Assembly (NCBI GenBank): GCA_014621405.1
Contig: JAANBC010000088.1
Span: 25,403 to 89,402 of the forward strand
Source: Stylonectria norvegica
Lineage: Eukaryota; Ascomycota; Sordariomycetes; Hypocreales; Nectriaceae
Reading direction: 5' to 3'
DNA: 64,000 nucleotides
Numbering within the stretch: position 1 is the first letter of the stretch; every line of letters begins with the position of its first letter. The position numbers and the translations under genes are program-made. This document shows positions 22,687 through 34,702 of the stretch, piece after piece. A model generated the notes under the pieces. The model was given only the letters and a program-made list of their open reading frames with translations. It ran no database searches and had not been told where the DNA came from.

Positions 22687-23187
22687 ATGCTACGATTAGC
22701 TTTAGAGGTGATGAGGCAAGGCGAATATGACTCTGTTGAAATACCGTAAGTACCTTACCCCAGGAAGGGAAAGAAAGCCCCAGTTTCGACTTGGTCTAAC
22801 AAATCAAACTGTAGGAGTACTCCTAAAACGACGACCGGTGGCAAACACGCCGCTGTTCACTTCAAGATTCGCCTGACGGGTAGCTGCGACGACCGAGGTG
22901 TTACACATGAGCATCTTGTCAAACTGGAACATCGAGATGCCAGTGGACGCGTGTGGCCGTACCATCAAAGGAAAAGGATTGATCCTTACGACTATACCAC
23001 ACTTCAAGCCAAGAACAAGCCCCCGAGCAATTGCCCCCGAGCAAGACGTCAGCAAAGGGAAACTGCCCAAGCAGCCGCTGTTGGAAGTCAGGTTCCGGAT
23101 GGCTGGTATAAAGACCCTGACACTGCTCGGAGCGGGAAAATGTGGAGATACTTCGCGAATGGAGCTTGGACAAACACCACAGCTTGA
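22687..23187 (+). CDS. Small protein with a C-terminal Trp-rich GWY...WRY...GAWT motif
   Basis: The model joins 22687-22745 and 22815-23187, 143 residues. The 69-nt intron has GTAAGT at the donor, a GGTCTAAC branch region and a TAG acceptor. The frame stays open upstream of the chosen ATG to about 22577, so a further 5' exon is possible. The C-terminal 31 residues contain GWYKDPDTARSGKMWRYF and GAWTN. This spacing resembles the short tryptophan module of DUF2510 proteins, which is best known in bacteria; the resemblance is by eye only. The middle is basic and Gln-rich. No function can be given. Confidence 0.5.
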
Positions 23188-24358
23188 TTTATGATGCTCG
23201 AAAGCGGTATGCCATCCGGTCTATTTGACTTGGTGGGGGTGCTAGTCTGGGGTTTAAAAATCGAGGTTTGAATCAGGTTGGCCAGCACGTATGGTGCCAT
23301 GGTTCTATCATAGACCAGAGGACATGGGATTTTTGGGCGTTGACGGAATATCCGCGGTGGCTCCCTTCAAAAGGAGATCAAAGGGTATGAAGAATACTGG
23401 TTTCTAGACACAACTAGTCACGAATAGACAACACGCATCGAAAAATGCTCTAACATCATCACTCATGCCATCTCCCGTATCATGTGGAGCTATTTGACCA
23501 ACCTACTGATGCATGTAGCTGCGTCAATCAATTGGCAATACCGACGACGGCGACGGCAAAGCCAACTAGGCTATTCCTGGCGCTCATCATACTGGGACAT
23601 GGGAGACTTGCTTTGCTTCGAAGTTCAGATGAGAGAGTTTCTCTTGGATCAGTTATATTCATTTACCAACCTAACTAACAGTGTTTCTAGATGATACAGA
23701 CAGGTGATGAAGCTCGCTATACCATTATGTTTATATGAACACCTAAACCAATCACTAAAATAATCTCTAAAGAAATACAACTGTAAAAACTACGACTGAG
23801 GTTTCATAACCTAAGGTAGTTTATTGAGAAACTTTCATGTAGTAGGGTATCTTTTGATGTCTTTTTTAACCCACTCCCTGCTTCGACGTTCATTACGAAC
23901 ACTCAAAGATCCTAGCCCAACAACGACTTTACGGCGGCCATAAAATGGACGAGTACCTTACTTGCCTCTTCATGAAGACAATTAAAAGTGGTAACCTAGC
24001 TCTAGCAATATGCTGGCTTCATGACAGGAGATGTCAGTCTGCGCACTGTTATAGCCCCAATTACTGCGCAGAATGACACAGTGTACACCCACCCCACCTT
24101 GCTCAAGCACTGTGACCCATCCATGGCCAGCGCAACTGGTTTCGTCGCCTGACTTGACGCTCAACCTCGTCACCAACTGAGGTGAACCGACGCATCTCAA
24201 GGAGGACGCAAGCGAGTTGATGGAACCTAGCGCATCAGATCGCCCTTGTCCACGCAGAAAGGCAGCGCAGCAAGCCTGCACCGCATTCGGCCCGTCGCCC
24301 TGCGCCGTGGACGACCCCCCTCGTCTCGCTCGCCAAACCCCCAGTCCATGAACGCATC
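23188..24358. other. Intergenic region
   Basis: About 1.2 kb with an AT-rich centre (about 23700-23950) and only short frames. The last few hundred bases are the promoter of the methylesterase gene. No gene is seen. Confidence 0.45.
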
Positions 24359-25668
24359 ATGAGCGACCTGCAAAGAGCCTGGGCAAGGGCAAAGCTGGGA
24401 ATCCAGAATGACATGTTCGACGAGCTGGACGAGGCGCAGGAGACGGACCAGGTGCCCGAACTGCCGGACCCCGTGGACGATGATTCCTCGTCGGCCTCGT
24501 CGGCTTCCTCCATGTCATCAACAGGCACCGTCATTCCGTCGCCGAACCAGAAGCTGTTTGCCCGGCCTCAAGGGTAATGTGCAATATCCCCCGGGTTTTT
24601 GCGGGACTGACTGTCGGCAGCGTCTCTCGAGGCCGGACCTTGGAGCAGATCCCTTGGACCACCTACTTTGAGCGAGAGTTATTCCTGAAGTCGGACACTG
24701 AGCCAGGAGTAGTCTACCATGCGTATCTCACATCGCCTGTGGATAAAGGACCGTTGTTCGTCATGCATCATGGTGCAGGATCTTCTGGGCTGTCTTTTGC
24801 CGTAATCGCTTCTGAGATAAGGAAACGGCTCTCTTCGGCTGGCATCCTTTCCATTGACTGCAGAGGTCACGGATCAACGGTTGCACCAGATAATACAGAA
24901 CTAGACTTCAGACTCGACACACTTTCTACAGATCTATATTCCGTCATTCAACTGACAAAGTCTCAGATGCATTGGCTTGAGTTACCTCCAATAGTTCTGG
25001 TCGGGCACTCACTAGGCGGAGCCGTGATCACCCAGCTGGCCAACACGGGGAGTCTGGGGGCCTCGCTCTTAGGATATGTCGTGCTGGACGTGGTCGAAGG
25101 TTCTGCCATGGATGCCCTGCAAAGCATGCACACATATCTGTCTACGAGGCCGGGGGGCTTTGCCACGTTGCAGGCTGGGATTGACTGGCACATAAGATCG
25201 CGGACAGTGCGCAACTCCATCTCTGCGCGGACGTCGGTGCCCGCACTGCTGGTTTTCGATGCGAACGATGATCCCACCCGGCCGTGGAGGTGGCGGACCG
25301 ACCTGGGCGCAACACAGCCCTTCTGGGAGGGCTGGTTTGTGGGGTTGAGTAAGAAGTTTCTGGGGGGCCGAGGAGGCAAACTGTTGCTGCTTGCGGGCAC
25401 CGACAGACTCGACACGGAGCTGACGATTGGCCAAATGCAAGGTATGTTAGACGTTACTCTGCCCCGATTTGTGTTACTTGCTCACTGAGATTTTGAAATA
25501 GGGAAATACGCCTTGCAAGTGTTTCCAGAGGCTGGTCACTTCATCCACGAAGACTTACCAGAGAAGACGGCCGTGTCACTTGTCGACTTCTATCGTCGAA
25601 ACGACCGGACCGCTCTGGTGCTACCCCCCAAGGTATCAGACCTACTCAGACAGGGGAAGAAGGTGTGA
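24359..25668 (+). CDS. PPE1: Protein phosphatase methylesterase 1 (PME-1/Ppe1)
   Basis: The model joins 24359-24573, 24621-25441 and 25502-25668, 400 residues, with introns of 47 and 60 nt. This alpha/beta hydrolase removes the methyl ester from the C-terminal Leu of the PP2A catalytic subunit. An acidic/Ser-rich N-terminus is followed by the characteristic GRTLEQIPWTTYFE segment, the oxyanion region HHGAGSSGLSF (121-131), the nucleophile elbow GHSLGG with Ser202, and GHFIHED near residue 358 supplying the catalytic His. The length matches fungal orthologues. The gene is constitutive in type and unrelated to the cluster to its left. Confidence 0.93.
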
Positions 25669-26861
25669 GATAGTTACAGTTTGACGGCCGACCCGAACCT
25701 GCCCGAAACACACACCGGCGTCTTGTTGTACGTTGCCGGTGTTACCAGAAAGGTAGACGAGCTAGAAGCAGGCAGGTTGCACAGTTTGAGGAGATCAAAA
25801 ACTGAGTCGCAGACAAGATATATCTTGACTGTGTAGGTCGCGTAGTGTTGCAATAGAGCCAAGTGGGTAACGCAAAATAAAGCACTGTAGAGACGACGAA
25901 TTGAACGTTTTGTGCGTTTTTTGTGTGCTGTACAGACCTCCTTTCGTTGAACTATTTGGGAACACTATATGATCGGGAAATCTGATGACGCCTGGGTATA
26001 CGATGCTGATCAGGCCTGGATGAGAACGTTCCGGTATGGCGGCGTCTATTGACGAGCACTAGTTTCTAATTCAGAGGCCGGTTTTGTTTCACATGGATAC
26101 TCCATCGAATTGGACGTATTACTCAGAGACCAAGGGAGGTGCATCAGGAAAATCACTTTGCCGCTGATTAATGATATTAATTGATTACTAGATACTAGAT
26201 GAGTACAAAGTACGTAGTAATTGCTTGAAAACAGCTACGTTGTCGCAAATATGATACGAGTAATGATAGTGTGGTTAATTGTTGGTAGAAGCTGTCTAGG
26301 GTCATGTAAACCCCGCTGCCCAGTCAGGCAATTGCTAGCAATTAGATATACGAATACGTCGCAGTTACCAGGTTATTGAGCGCATGATGCCCTCAATTGA
26401 TCCCTATCGAATTCCAACTTTGCAGCGAAAGCTTATTCAAATTTCCAATTGTAATCCAATGCTTATCAAGCCGCGTCACATCTCTTCGTATCTTGGTGAA
26501 GCGTAAACGGCTTGCAGCACTTGCAAACTCTACGAATACAAACTATTTTCCAGCAACGCCCGCCGACAAAGAATCTAGACCGCCTCGGGGGCTCAGGTAC
26601 GACGCGGATCTCGCATTCGCACTAACTAAGCTCTAAGCGCGCGCCGTAACCTCCAATGATCTCCAGGTCCGTCGCACCGGGGGCAGGTGGCGCCCATGAT
26701 ACTTTCCGGGGTGCCTGCCGGGGTCCGAACGGTTATTTACCAGCGAGGAATCCCCCCAAGTCTCTAGTTCTCTGGGCTGGCTTCTTCCACATTCAACGTT
26801 CGCAACAACCGTCAAACCGTCAAGCCGTTGAAGAACCCGTAACCGCGCCATTTTATCCATC
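25669..26861. other. AT-rich intergenic region
   Basis: About 1.2 kb between the methylesterase and the CFEM gene. The part from about 25990 to 26400 is AT-rich, with no coding signal. The final 200 bases before 26862 are GC-richer and are probably promoter and leader of the CFEM gene. Confidence 0.45.
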
Positions 26862-27522
26862 ATGAAGTCTTCCATCTTCTCTCTGGCCGTTGTGGCTGGC
26901 CTCGTCGCTGCTCAATCTGGCAAGATCCCCGATTGCGCCGTAAGTTTGCCCGCCCCGTCCACCTCCTCCCTACCTAGATCACCATGCGCTGCGTTGCGCC
27001 ATTGTCCAATACCGCGTGACATTGACTAACCTCCCCTCACAGGTGGCTTGTGTCGCCAAGTGGACGACCGGCGAACAGATCGCTGGATGCAAGCAGCTCG
27101 ACGTCAAGTGCATCTGCAGCAACGCCGACTTCCTCAGCGGAATCGCCTGCTGCCTCGACGCTGCCTGTGACGCTGCCGGCAAAGAGGGTGCAGTCAAGTA
27201 CGCCCAGGGAATCTGCGGCGGCCAGGGCGTCAAGGTTCCGGACAAGGTCACCTGTAACAGCTCGGCATCGGGCTCCGCAACCGGCTCCTCGACGAGCTCT
27301 GCGACCGGATCCGCGTCCGACAGCACCGCCAGCGCCACGGGCACCGCAGCCTCGGAGACGGAGTCCAGCGCTGCCACCGGAACTTCAGCCAGCGCGGCGG
27401 CGTCGAGCTCGGGAACTGCAGCGGCTGCTGCTGCCTCGGCCAGCTCGACTGCTGGGGCCGTTAGCGGTAATGGTGCGCAGGGCGTCTTGGGAGCGGTCAT
27501 TGCCGTCATGCTCGCTCTGTAG
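26862..27522 (+). CDS. CFEM-domain, GPI-anchored-type cell-surface protein
   Basis: The model joins 26862-26939 and 27043-27522, 185 residues, with a 103-nt intron. A signal peptide (MKSSIFSLAVVAGLVAAQ) precedes a Cys-rich CFEM domain: PDCAVACVAKW, AGCKQL, KCICSNADFLSG, ACCLDAAC and GIC. The Asp in NADF is the candidate axial residue used for heme contact in heme-binding CFEM proteins. After about residue 85 the protein is a Ser/Thr/Ala-rich stalk, and it ends in a hydrophobic tail (GVLGAVIAVMLAL) preceded by small residues, the signature of a GPI attachment signal. Roles known for the family include heme or iron capture, wall integrity and host interaction. Which one applies here cannot be told. 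Confidence 0.92.
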
Positions 27523-28255
27523 AGGGCAACGTTTGAGGATTTTAAGGGGAAGGAGTTGGGGATTAATGCGTGCTATGGGAAAGGCGATACCTTCACGCTG
27601 GCTTTATGAGAAGCAGCTACGTTACTTTGAACTATGTTGAACCTATTAATAAGAAGTCACTCAAGATAATCGCTTGCCAATATTTCTGAAGCTACATGGC
27701 TTCTCCATCTACCTATGCTGTCAGATGGCCAACTCATGTCTGGAAACGCCGTAGGTCCCCAGCGGCCCTAGGCAGAGGTGCCGCACCTCTATTTGGTCCA
27801 GCCTAGATGTGAAAGCCCGGTAGGCTGGTTGTTGGAGACCAAATTAGTATAACTATGGCTGATCCTGCCGCCCTGACAGGAACACAGGGCCTTCTCAATT
27901 GTGAAGCCGGTTCACGCGCTTTTCCACAGATTATCAATGAAATCTTTGAACAGTCTCAAACACAAATTGTAAGAAGCGCCCACAAGAAATGAAACAACAT
28001 TTTTGAAGTTGCAACGGCAGTGAACAGGAAAGACACAATCCATTTATGGATGCAGAAAGATGCGAAATGGCGCTGCTGCATCGACTGACCAGAAACCCGA
28101 GCAAAGACCGGATCAAACCCCGCCATCGTCACCGACCCCACCTCGTAAGAATTCCCATCATGACGCTGCCGCAACCCCCATCACCAGCTTCTTCTCAACT
28201 CCATCATCACCTTTAGCCCCTCGAAGCATATTCCCTTAACCTCCGAACCTCCGAA
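27523..28255. other. Intergenic region with a short perfect inverted repeat
   Basis: These 733 bases between the CFEM gene and RPE1 hold no gene. A 7-bp inverted repeat with a 3-base loop lies at 27774-27790. Confidence 0.45.
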
Positions 28256-29201
28256 ATGGCTCCCAACACCATCATTGCCCCGTCGATTCTCTCGGCCGAC
28301 TTCGCTCAGTTCGGCCATGACTGTCGCCGAACCATGGAGCAAGGCGCCGACTGGCTGCACGTCGACATCATGTAAGTGCGCTGCACTCTCTACAATGCGA
28401 TTCGCTTCCTAGGGGTAGCCGGTCGTGGCTCATATCTATACAGGGACGGGCACTTTGTCCCTAACATTACCTTTGGTGCGCCGGTCGTTGCCAAGGTCCG
28501 AACGCACGTCGATCAACCGAAGGAGAACTACGGAAAGGGCACCTTCGACTGCCACATGATGATCGCTGAGGTAAATAAACTGAAGGATCATGGCCATCAG
28601 ATTCGAGACGGGGCTGATGTTTGATGAAGCCCAAGAAATGGGTCAAGGAGTTCAAGAAGGCCGGCTGTGATCTCTACTGCTTCCACTATGAAGCCGCCTT
28701 CTCCAGCGCCGCCGAAAGCCCCGAGCACACCAGCGAGGAAAAGACCAGCCCCAAGGAGCTGATCCGATACATCCACGACCAAGGTCTCCTTGCCGGAATC
28801 GCCATCAAGCCGGACACCTCGGTCGATGTGCTATGGGATATTCTAGAGAACACCGACGAGAAGGAGCGCCCTGATGTACGAAGACCAACGACGTTGCACC
28901 ATATGACAAGACTGTACATGCTGACTAGCTGTTGTAGATGGTTCTAATCATGACCGTGTACCCCGGATTTGGCGGTCAAAAGTTCATGGCCTCAGAACTA
29001 CCCAAGGTAGAGGCACTGCGGAAGAAGTACCCCGAGCTTAACATTGAGGTAGACGGCGGCATCGGCCCCAGCACCATCGACCAGGCGGCGGATGCGGGAG
29101 CCAACGTGATTGTGGCGGGCAGTGCAGTGTTTGGAGCGTCCGACCCCGCCGAGGTCATCTCGCTGCTGCGAAAGTCTGTGGATGCTAGGAACGGAAGGTA
29201 A
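28256..29201 (+). CDS. RPE1: Ribulose-phosphate 3-epimerase
   Basis: The model joins 28256-28371, 28444-28570, 28630-28875 and 28938-29201, 250 residues, with introns of 72, 59 and 62 nt. It interconverts ribulose 5-phosphate and xylulose 5-phosphate in the cytosolic pentose phosphate pathway. Family signatures are IIAPSILSADFAQFG at the N-terminus, HVDIMDGHFVPNITFG with the metal-binding His and catalytic Asp (spanning the first intron), DCHMMI, TVYPGFGGQKFM and the second catalytic Asp in VDGGIGPSTI. The length is normal for fungi, with the eukaryotic insert PEHTSEEKTSP. Splicing is required for the frame at each junction. Confidence 0.95.
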
Positions 29202-31881
29202 GCGTTTACGGATTCTTGTTTAACGGGAACATCATGCCAAGAAGTTTGGGTGTGCTCTAGGTTATGAGCTGATTAAGAAAGGAAAAGTTCACAGTTGAGG
29301 CCGTCGCTTTAGGTTACCACTGACCTACATATCGAGTCGCGTTCGCTTTCTCCCGCGTCCAATTTGTGATTTTCCCCAGCTGCTTTGCACTCTGCTAATA
29401 AACAAAACCCTTATTTCTTTTGCAAAACCCCGGTTTCCATTTCTTTGAGTGATATCCATGGCAATGAAATTATAGGCTTAGGTGTTTCTCAAGATTGTCG
29501 AGTAAGCTAATTAACATGAGATGATACCTAATTGATGAACGTTAACTAGGGAAAAAGCATATCCAGGGATATCTAAACGCGATACTGATGGCAGGGTTCA
29601 TGCTGTGTCTCTACCAGATTCCTCTTCGAGGTAATTGCTTCCTTACCTAAAGTTCAGGGTTGGTGTGGAAGGGTTGAATATATTAGTTTGGGGGATTTCG
29701 GTGCAACTTTTCTCGCGCAGTGTGGATAGAACAAAAATCCGATCTCCTGTTGCATTCCGCCATGCTGTAAGTCTTTCGTCATTGTTACGTCGTCGTCCTC
29801 GCCGGTCCTAGATTTATGCCCTAGAGAGGTGTCTATAGTAAAGATTTCGACTAGGCAATTCTAACGTGAGACTATACCCTGAACCTCGCTTGCGCTCCCG
29901 TGCCTGTGCCTGCGTGTGGCAGGGGTCCATGGAGATGATGGATGGTACTGTGTTCGTACATACGAGGGACGGATGCCGGTGCAAAGAACATCTTATGCAG
30001 CCCTAGTAACTAACAGGAGGATAAAGGATATCCACAGTCTCCAGACCGGATAGGAGTATACAGTAGAAGAGCAGATGGCTCGCTACTCGCTCAAGTGCGG
30101 TCCGTTCTTAGCCTTTTCGATACGGGAACTGTGGGGAAGCCTGGGCGTGGGAGTGCACAAGCGAAGGGGACCTCGGGAGCCATGTGTCTGCAAGGCTCGT
30201 GGAATATCATTGCCCGATATCGTCGTCCCGAGCGGGCCATTGGTCTCTCGTCTAAATCGACCCAACCCCCTCTTGGAGAGGGGGAGAACGGACGGACAGG
30301 CAAGAGGGTGGGAGATGAGGGTGGCTAGGTGGGTTCCATATCCATGGATATGTTACCGAGAGGTGTGACTGCGGGTGGGCGCCGGGAGGAAATTTGACGG
30401 TGGCTCGACAGATTGTAGATTAGCGGTGATCCATTACGGGTTATTCTGGCTAATGCATCCCGGGATTAGCATTGGATTTTAGATGATATTTATGATAATT
30501 TATTCGTAGAAATCACTAAGATCTAATTCATGCGGTCTTGTTGGCCATTCTGGTACCTTACATTAGTGCTGAAATCGATGCTGGTGGCGTTGCGGGGATT
30601 TAATGGGTGGTGGAAGCCGCCTTGCCGTCGAGGAACGGCGTAGAAAACAAACCGAGGGATCGCTATTCAAACTACGATCGTGATCCATGCGTAGCAATAG
30701 AAAACGTCTAACTGGTTATTGCAAACACCAATGCCTGTATGAACATGAATAGTTTAGCATCGAATGTCCCCATCAGAACAATGAAAACTAACCCATGGAC
30801 GAATCCGTTGGACTCAACCATGGCATCGGATAGGAGGTAGCTAGGGAAAAAGTAGATCTCTCGCCGCCAAGATTGCGGCCTTTCCAGAGGCCACCTTGTC
30901 ACCCTACTAGGTGTCAGTGATGGATGCTCATGAACCATTCTTCGCCTGCGCCTGCGCGATGCAAGCGGGCGATCCCAGTTGTCTGGATTCCCATGGCCTA
31001 CCCATGGGAGGCTAGGGTGAGATGGATGGATCCATGGGTGGATGCTTCTGTCTTCGGTCGAGTGCAAATTGTCCCCCAATGAGAAGCGAAGCAGAGGAGC
31101 ACGTAACAATGGTTCTTTGTAGGTCTGTGACTTGTCATTCTGCTCTACTCGTGCTGGTCGTATGGTTCTTCTTCACCGGTCTCCTCACGTCCTTGGTATC
31201 CATTTATTGATAGTGATGCTGGACACCGGGGCGGGGCTACAGTACCTACACAGACCGCCAGCAGGCCCCCGAGGTCCCCAACCTTCCCGAGCCCCAGCGC
31301 CCCGGGACCTTCTATTCTTCCGCGCGGCTCTCCGAATCCTGGCCCGCCAGAGTGAACGATTCCCACCCCAGTCTATTCTCTCGCGCGTCAGTCTACATAC
31401 GCAGCCCTCCACTCCACCTCCGACTCTGCAACTCTCTCGCGCACCGCGCAGCCAGGGAGGGGAACAGCAGGCTCGATGTCGACGGAACGAGAGCATTCTA
31501 GGACTCGACGAGACGATAACTGCGCGAGGGTCCTTGGCGTCCCGTTGCCTGTCTAACTACGCGCACGCGAACGCGCACCAACACCAACACCAAGAAAGCT
31601 CCCGCTCCTGCGCATCGCCGCCGCGCTTCGCTCACCTTGCATCGAATCGCAACCATACTACAATAGACCACCGTGTTTGCACGGGGCGGCTGCATACGGG
31701 AATTGGAGACTGGCGCTTGCCCATTGTTCCTATTCTTCTCTTCACACCCCCCCTGTGCTCTCGCCTTACGGCCCTGCACAGCTCAAGGTCTTCGTTCGTG
31801 GTCCAGGGTCGCGTCCCCTGGTCCCTTCGCCGTTCCTGAATTCGACCTCTGGCTCCATAAAAATTTCTAATTAAAAACAGA
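29202..31881. other. Long intergenic region / leader of the moc3-like regulator
   Basis: About 2.7 kb without a convincing gene. The part from about 31200 to 31880 is C-rich with CT tracts and probably forms the promoter and long 5' leader of the regulator at 31882. Frames in it, such as 31132-31839, have Arg/Ser/Pro-biased products without domains. Confidence 0.45.
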
Positions 31882-34702
31882 ATGGCTCAAGACGACCGCG
31901 GTCAAAGTCTCGACGACTCTTCCAACATCCCTCCAGCTGCAAAAGCTGTCACACCCCCAGCTGCAAAAGCTGCTGCTGCTGCTGTTGCTACTATTGCCGT
32001 CGCTATCGCTGCTGATGCAACTACCGATGCACAGCTCCCGCCCACCACCACATCGACCTCGACTACAGCCCCGACCTCGTCCGCCTCCCCATCGATAGTC
32101 GCCGCTCCGGCAACAGCAGCTCCGTGTGCAACTGCTTCCGAGGCGACCCCGTCTGCCGACCTCCAGCAAAACGGTGACAGCAGGGCCGCCGAGCCCGAGC
32201 CCAAGTCTCACGCTGATCCCGAAATGTCGAGCCAGCACCCGGGAGCTCCTCATGGCATGGCTGGGAGCTATTCGGGCGCTTCGTCACCGTACCATCCTAC
32301 TGTTGGAATTCCAACTGCCCAGTATGGATCGTACTCCGCCACGAGCCAGCCCATGGACGCCTACCGACCCAACCCCATGCCCGTCGGGAGCAATGCCCTG
32401 TCGCTGCCGAGCATGCGGACAATCGACTCGATGTCACAAACGGGGGCGCTTGGGGGAAACACGCAAGCGCTGAACATGAGCATGCCAATGTCGACTCAAC
32501 AGGGGGGAGCGCCGTTTTACGGGCACCATAACATGGGACTGCCCACGGGCTACAGCCTCACCTCAGATCCCATGGCGCGGTATGCCCTTCCACACGACCC
32601 TCGCCTCCTGGGTCATCGAGGGCCCAAGAAGGTAAGTCACCGACAGAAGAACGCGGGTCCAATGGGACCAACGGAGAAGACTGGCGGATGGGACTTGGAC
32701 TGATATCGGATTCACCCGCTGTAGGAGATCAAGCGTCGGACCAAGACGGGCTGTTTGACGTGCCGCAAGCGCAGAATAAAGGTGAGCACCATATTTCGTT
32801 TTCTTCCAGTCTTCTTCGACCCGGCTAGAATGTTGTTGAGGTGCCGTTTATGGGGGCAAATGTGCGGAAGGGTAGAAAGAGAGGGCGTTCTGCGAAGCGA
32901 ATGGTGGTCGAGACATGGCTCATTCGCTTGCAGTTCGCTTGTCGTGGAGCTACCGCGAAGCGAGCGAGCCTCAAACCCACGTAGCGTCCGTGGCCGAATT
33001 CCTCCTTCCACTTCCCACATCCCACGTCCCACGTCCCACGTAAAGCCCGCCTGGGAATTGTGCGCCTAGCCAGCCACTTGACTGGGGTGGTCTGCTTGCC
33101 CTGCTTACCTGCATTGGCTGTGGCTACTTGTGTTGCGCAGTTCGCCAGCTGGTTGTTTCAAGCCTCATTCTTCCTACCGGCGTCCTCTTCTCCCCCTCCC
33201 CAACACGCAACAGCTGGCCGTAATCACGTTCTAACCTAACTCTGGGCAGTGCGACGAGACTCACCCAACCTGCAACAATTGCAAGAAATCGAAGCGCGAG
33301 TGTATGGGTTACGACCCCATCTTTAGACAACAGCCAGGCAGTTCAGCGGCCAACCCCAACATCCAGCCGGCGCACATTGGCGAATCCACCCCTCCGGCCT
33401 CAATTCCGCCCTCCGTGCCGCCGCCGCTTCTGTCATCCACCCCCTCCGCCCCGTCGAACCCGGCCACTGGCGCCCGGCCGAGCAACTCCTACGGCAGTCA
33501 ACCTTCAATGCTGCCGAGCTCATACGCGTCTACGCCTGCCTCCATTTCGAGTCCCAACCCGTCGACGACTGCTTCCCTCAACTACGATTCGAACGTCTCG
33601 GCCGTCGCGGCCCCCACCACCGTTAAGACCGAGCCGATATACGAATATTCCTCCATCGACCCCGCCCTCCAGAACCTTCCACCTGTTACACAATCGTCCA
33701 TGCAGGATAGTTCGAGATTTCTTGAGAACAATTTCCATCTTAGAGGTGGCGCCCCCTTTGCTTGATTTTCCCCGTGTCAATACTTGACCGCTTGTGAACA
33801 TCTGCTCATGCATAACTTCTACAGCCAAGAAAATGAAGATCGACGAAATCATCGACCATTTAGGGCCTCCGCCCCCGGCTCAGCAGATCGTCCGCAACGA
33901 AGAGACATTTCGAGATATCACTAAAGTCTACCACGAGATGTACGCCCCGGGGCTCAGCTCCTTCTTTGAAACAGGCTGGTATTACTTTGTGGAGGACGGT
34001 CAAATGACATTCCCCAAAGATTCGGCATTAGTCGAACGCATGGCTACATTCTTGAAGATTCTGGAATCAGTCAAGGTCAACGATCACCAGCAGATGGTTT
34101 ACTCTGGTATCCTCGAGACACGAGTGGTCTGGGAGCTAGCTCGCACATGCTACAACACCCCGGACACAACCAGCAGACACACGGGCATCGGGCTGCCGCC
34201 GGATGGCGATGCCAATGAAGCGAAACAACGGGTCCAGGTAGTCGAAGCGCTGCTGTGTGGAGATTATTTGGCCACGAACCCCCTCACTTTTCCCGTCCAA
34301 GACGTCGACACTCATCGGACTCGACAGTTCGATTTCTGGTACAACCTTGCCGAGTTTGTCCGGATACAGGACAATTCTCACACTCCGCAAGCTGCTCAGT
34401 CGCGAGAAGATGCCTTGAGCCGAATGCGGCATCTACTCGACGGCCGTGAGAACCGGGATGTGCTATACTCGATCGCCGTTGTGCGTGAACTCGCACCAAA
34501 TTTCGACTCAAGTTACAATAATACGATTCCCCAACATCTAGATGAGACCGACCCGAAAAATAGACTGGCGGTTGCTTCCAAGTTCATCCTCGACGAGTCC
34601 CAGGTCACCGGCGGCACTACCAATGCTGTGCGGCGATTCAGTGATATTGCCGTTAGAGCTTTCGTCAACCCAGGTGTCAATATTGCGAGGAGGTCGCAAT
34701 AA
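31882..34702 (+). CDS. Zn2Cys6 transcription factor, moc3-like
   Basis: The model joins 31882-32631, 32725-32781, 33250-33745 and 33825-34702, 726 residues, with introns of 93, 468 and 79 nt. A long low-complexity Ala/Ser/Thr/Pro-rich N-terminus (1-245) leads into GPKKEIKRRTKTGCLTCRKR. The zinc cluster uses Cys 260, 263, 270, 277, 280 and 287, followed by ECMGYDPIF. The unusually long second intron falls exactly before the third Cys. After a Pro/Ser linker, the region from about 435 (KKMKIDEIIDHL) is the helical regulatory domain of this family. The zinc-cluster sequence and the linked C-terminal domain resemble fission yeast moc3 and its Pezizomycotina relatives, which act in stress and development. 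The orthology is by recall, not by search. Confidence 0.88.

Noticed and set aside
27050..27640. Alternative plus-strand frame of 196 codons over the CFEM gene
   Set aside because: The CFEM frame has a signal peptide, the Cys pattern and a GPI-type tail; the alternative is a Pro/Arg-rich shadow.
31132..31839. Plus-strand open frame of 235 codons before the moc3-like gene
   Set aside because: It starts with a non-ATG-like context and encodes a low-complexity Arg/Ser/Pro product; better explained as C-rich leader sequence.
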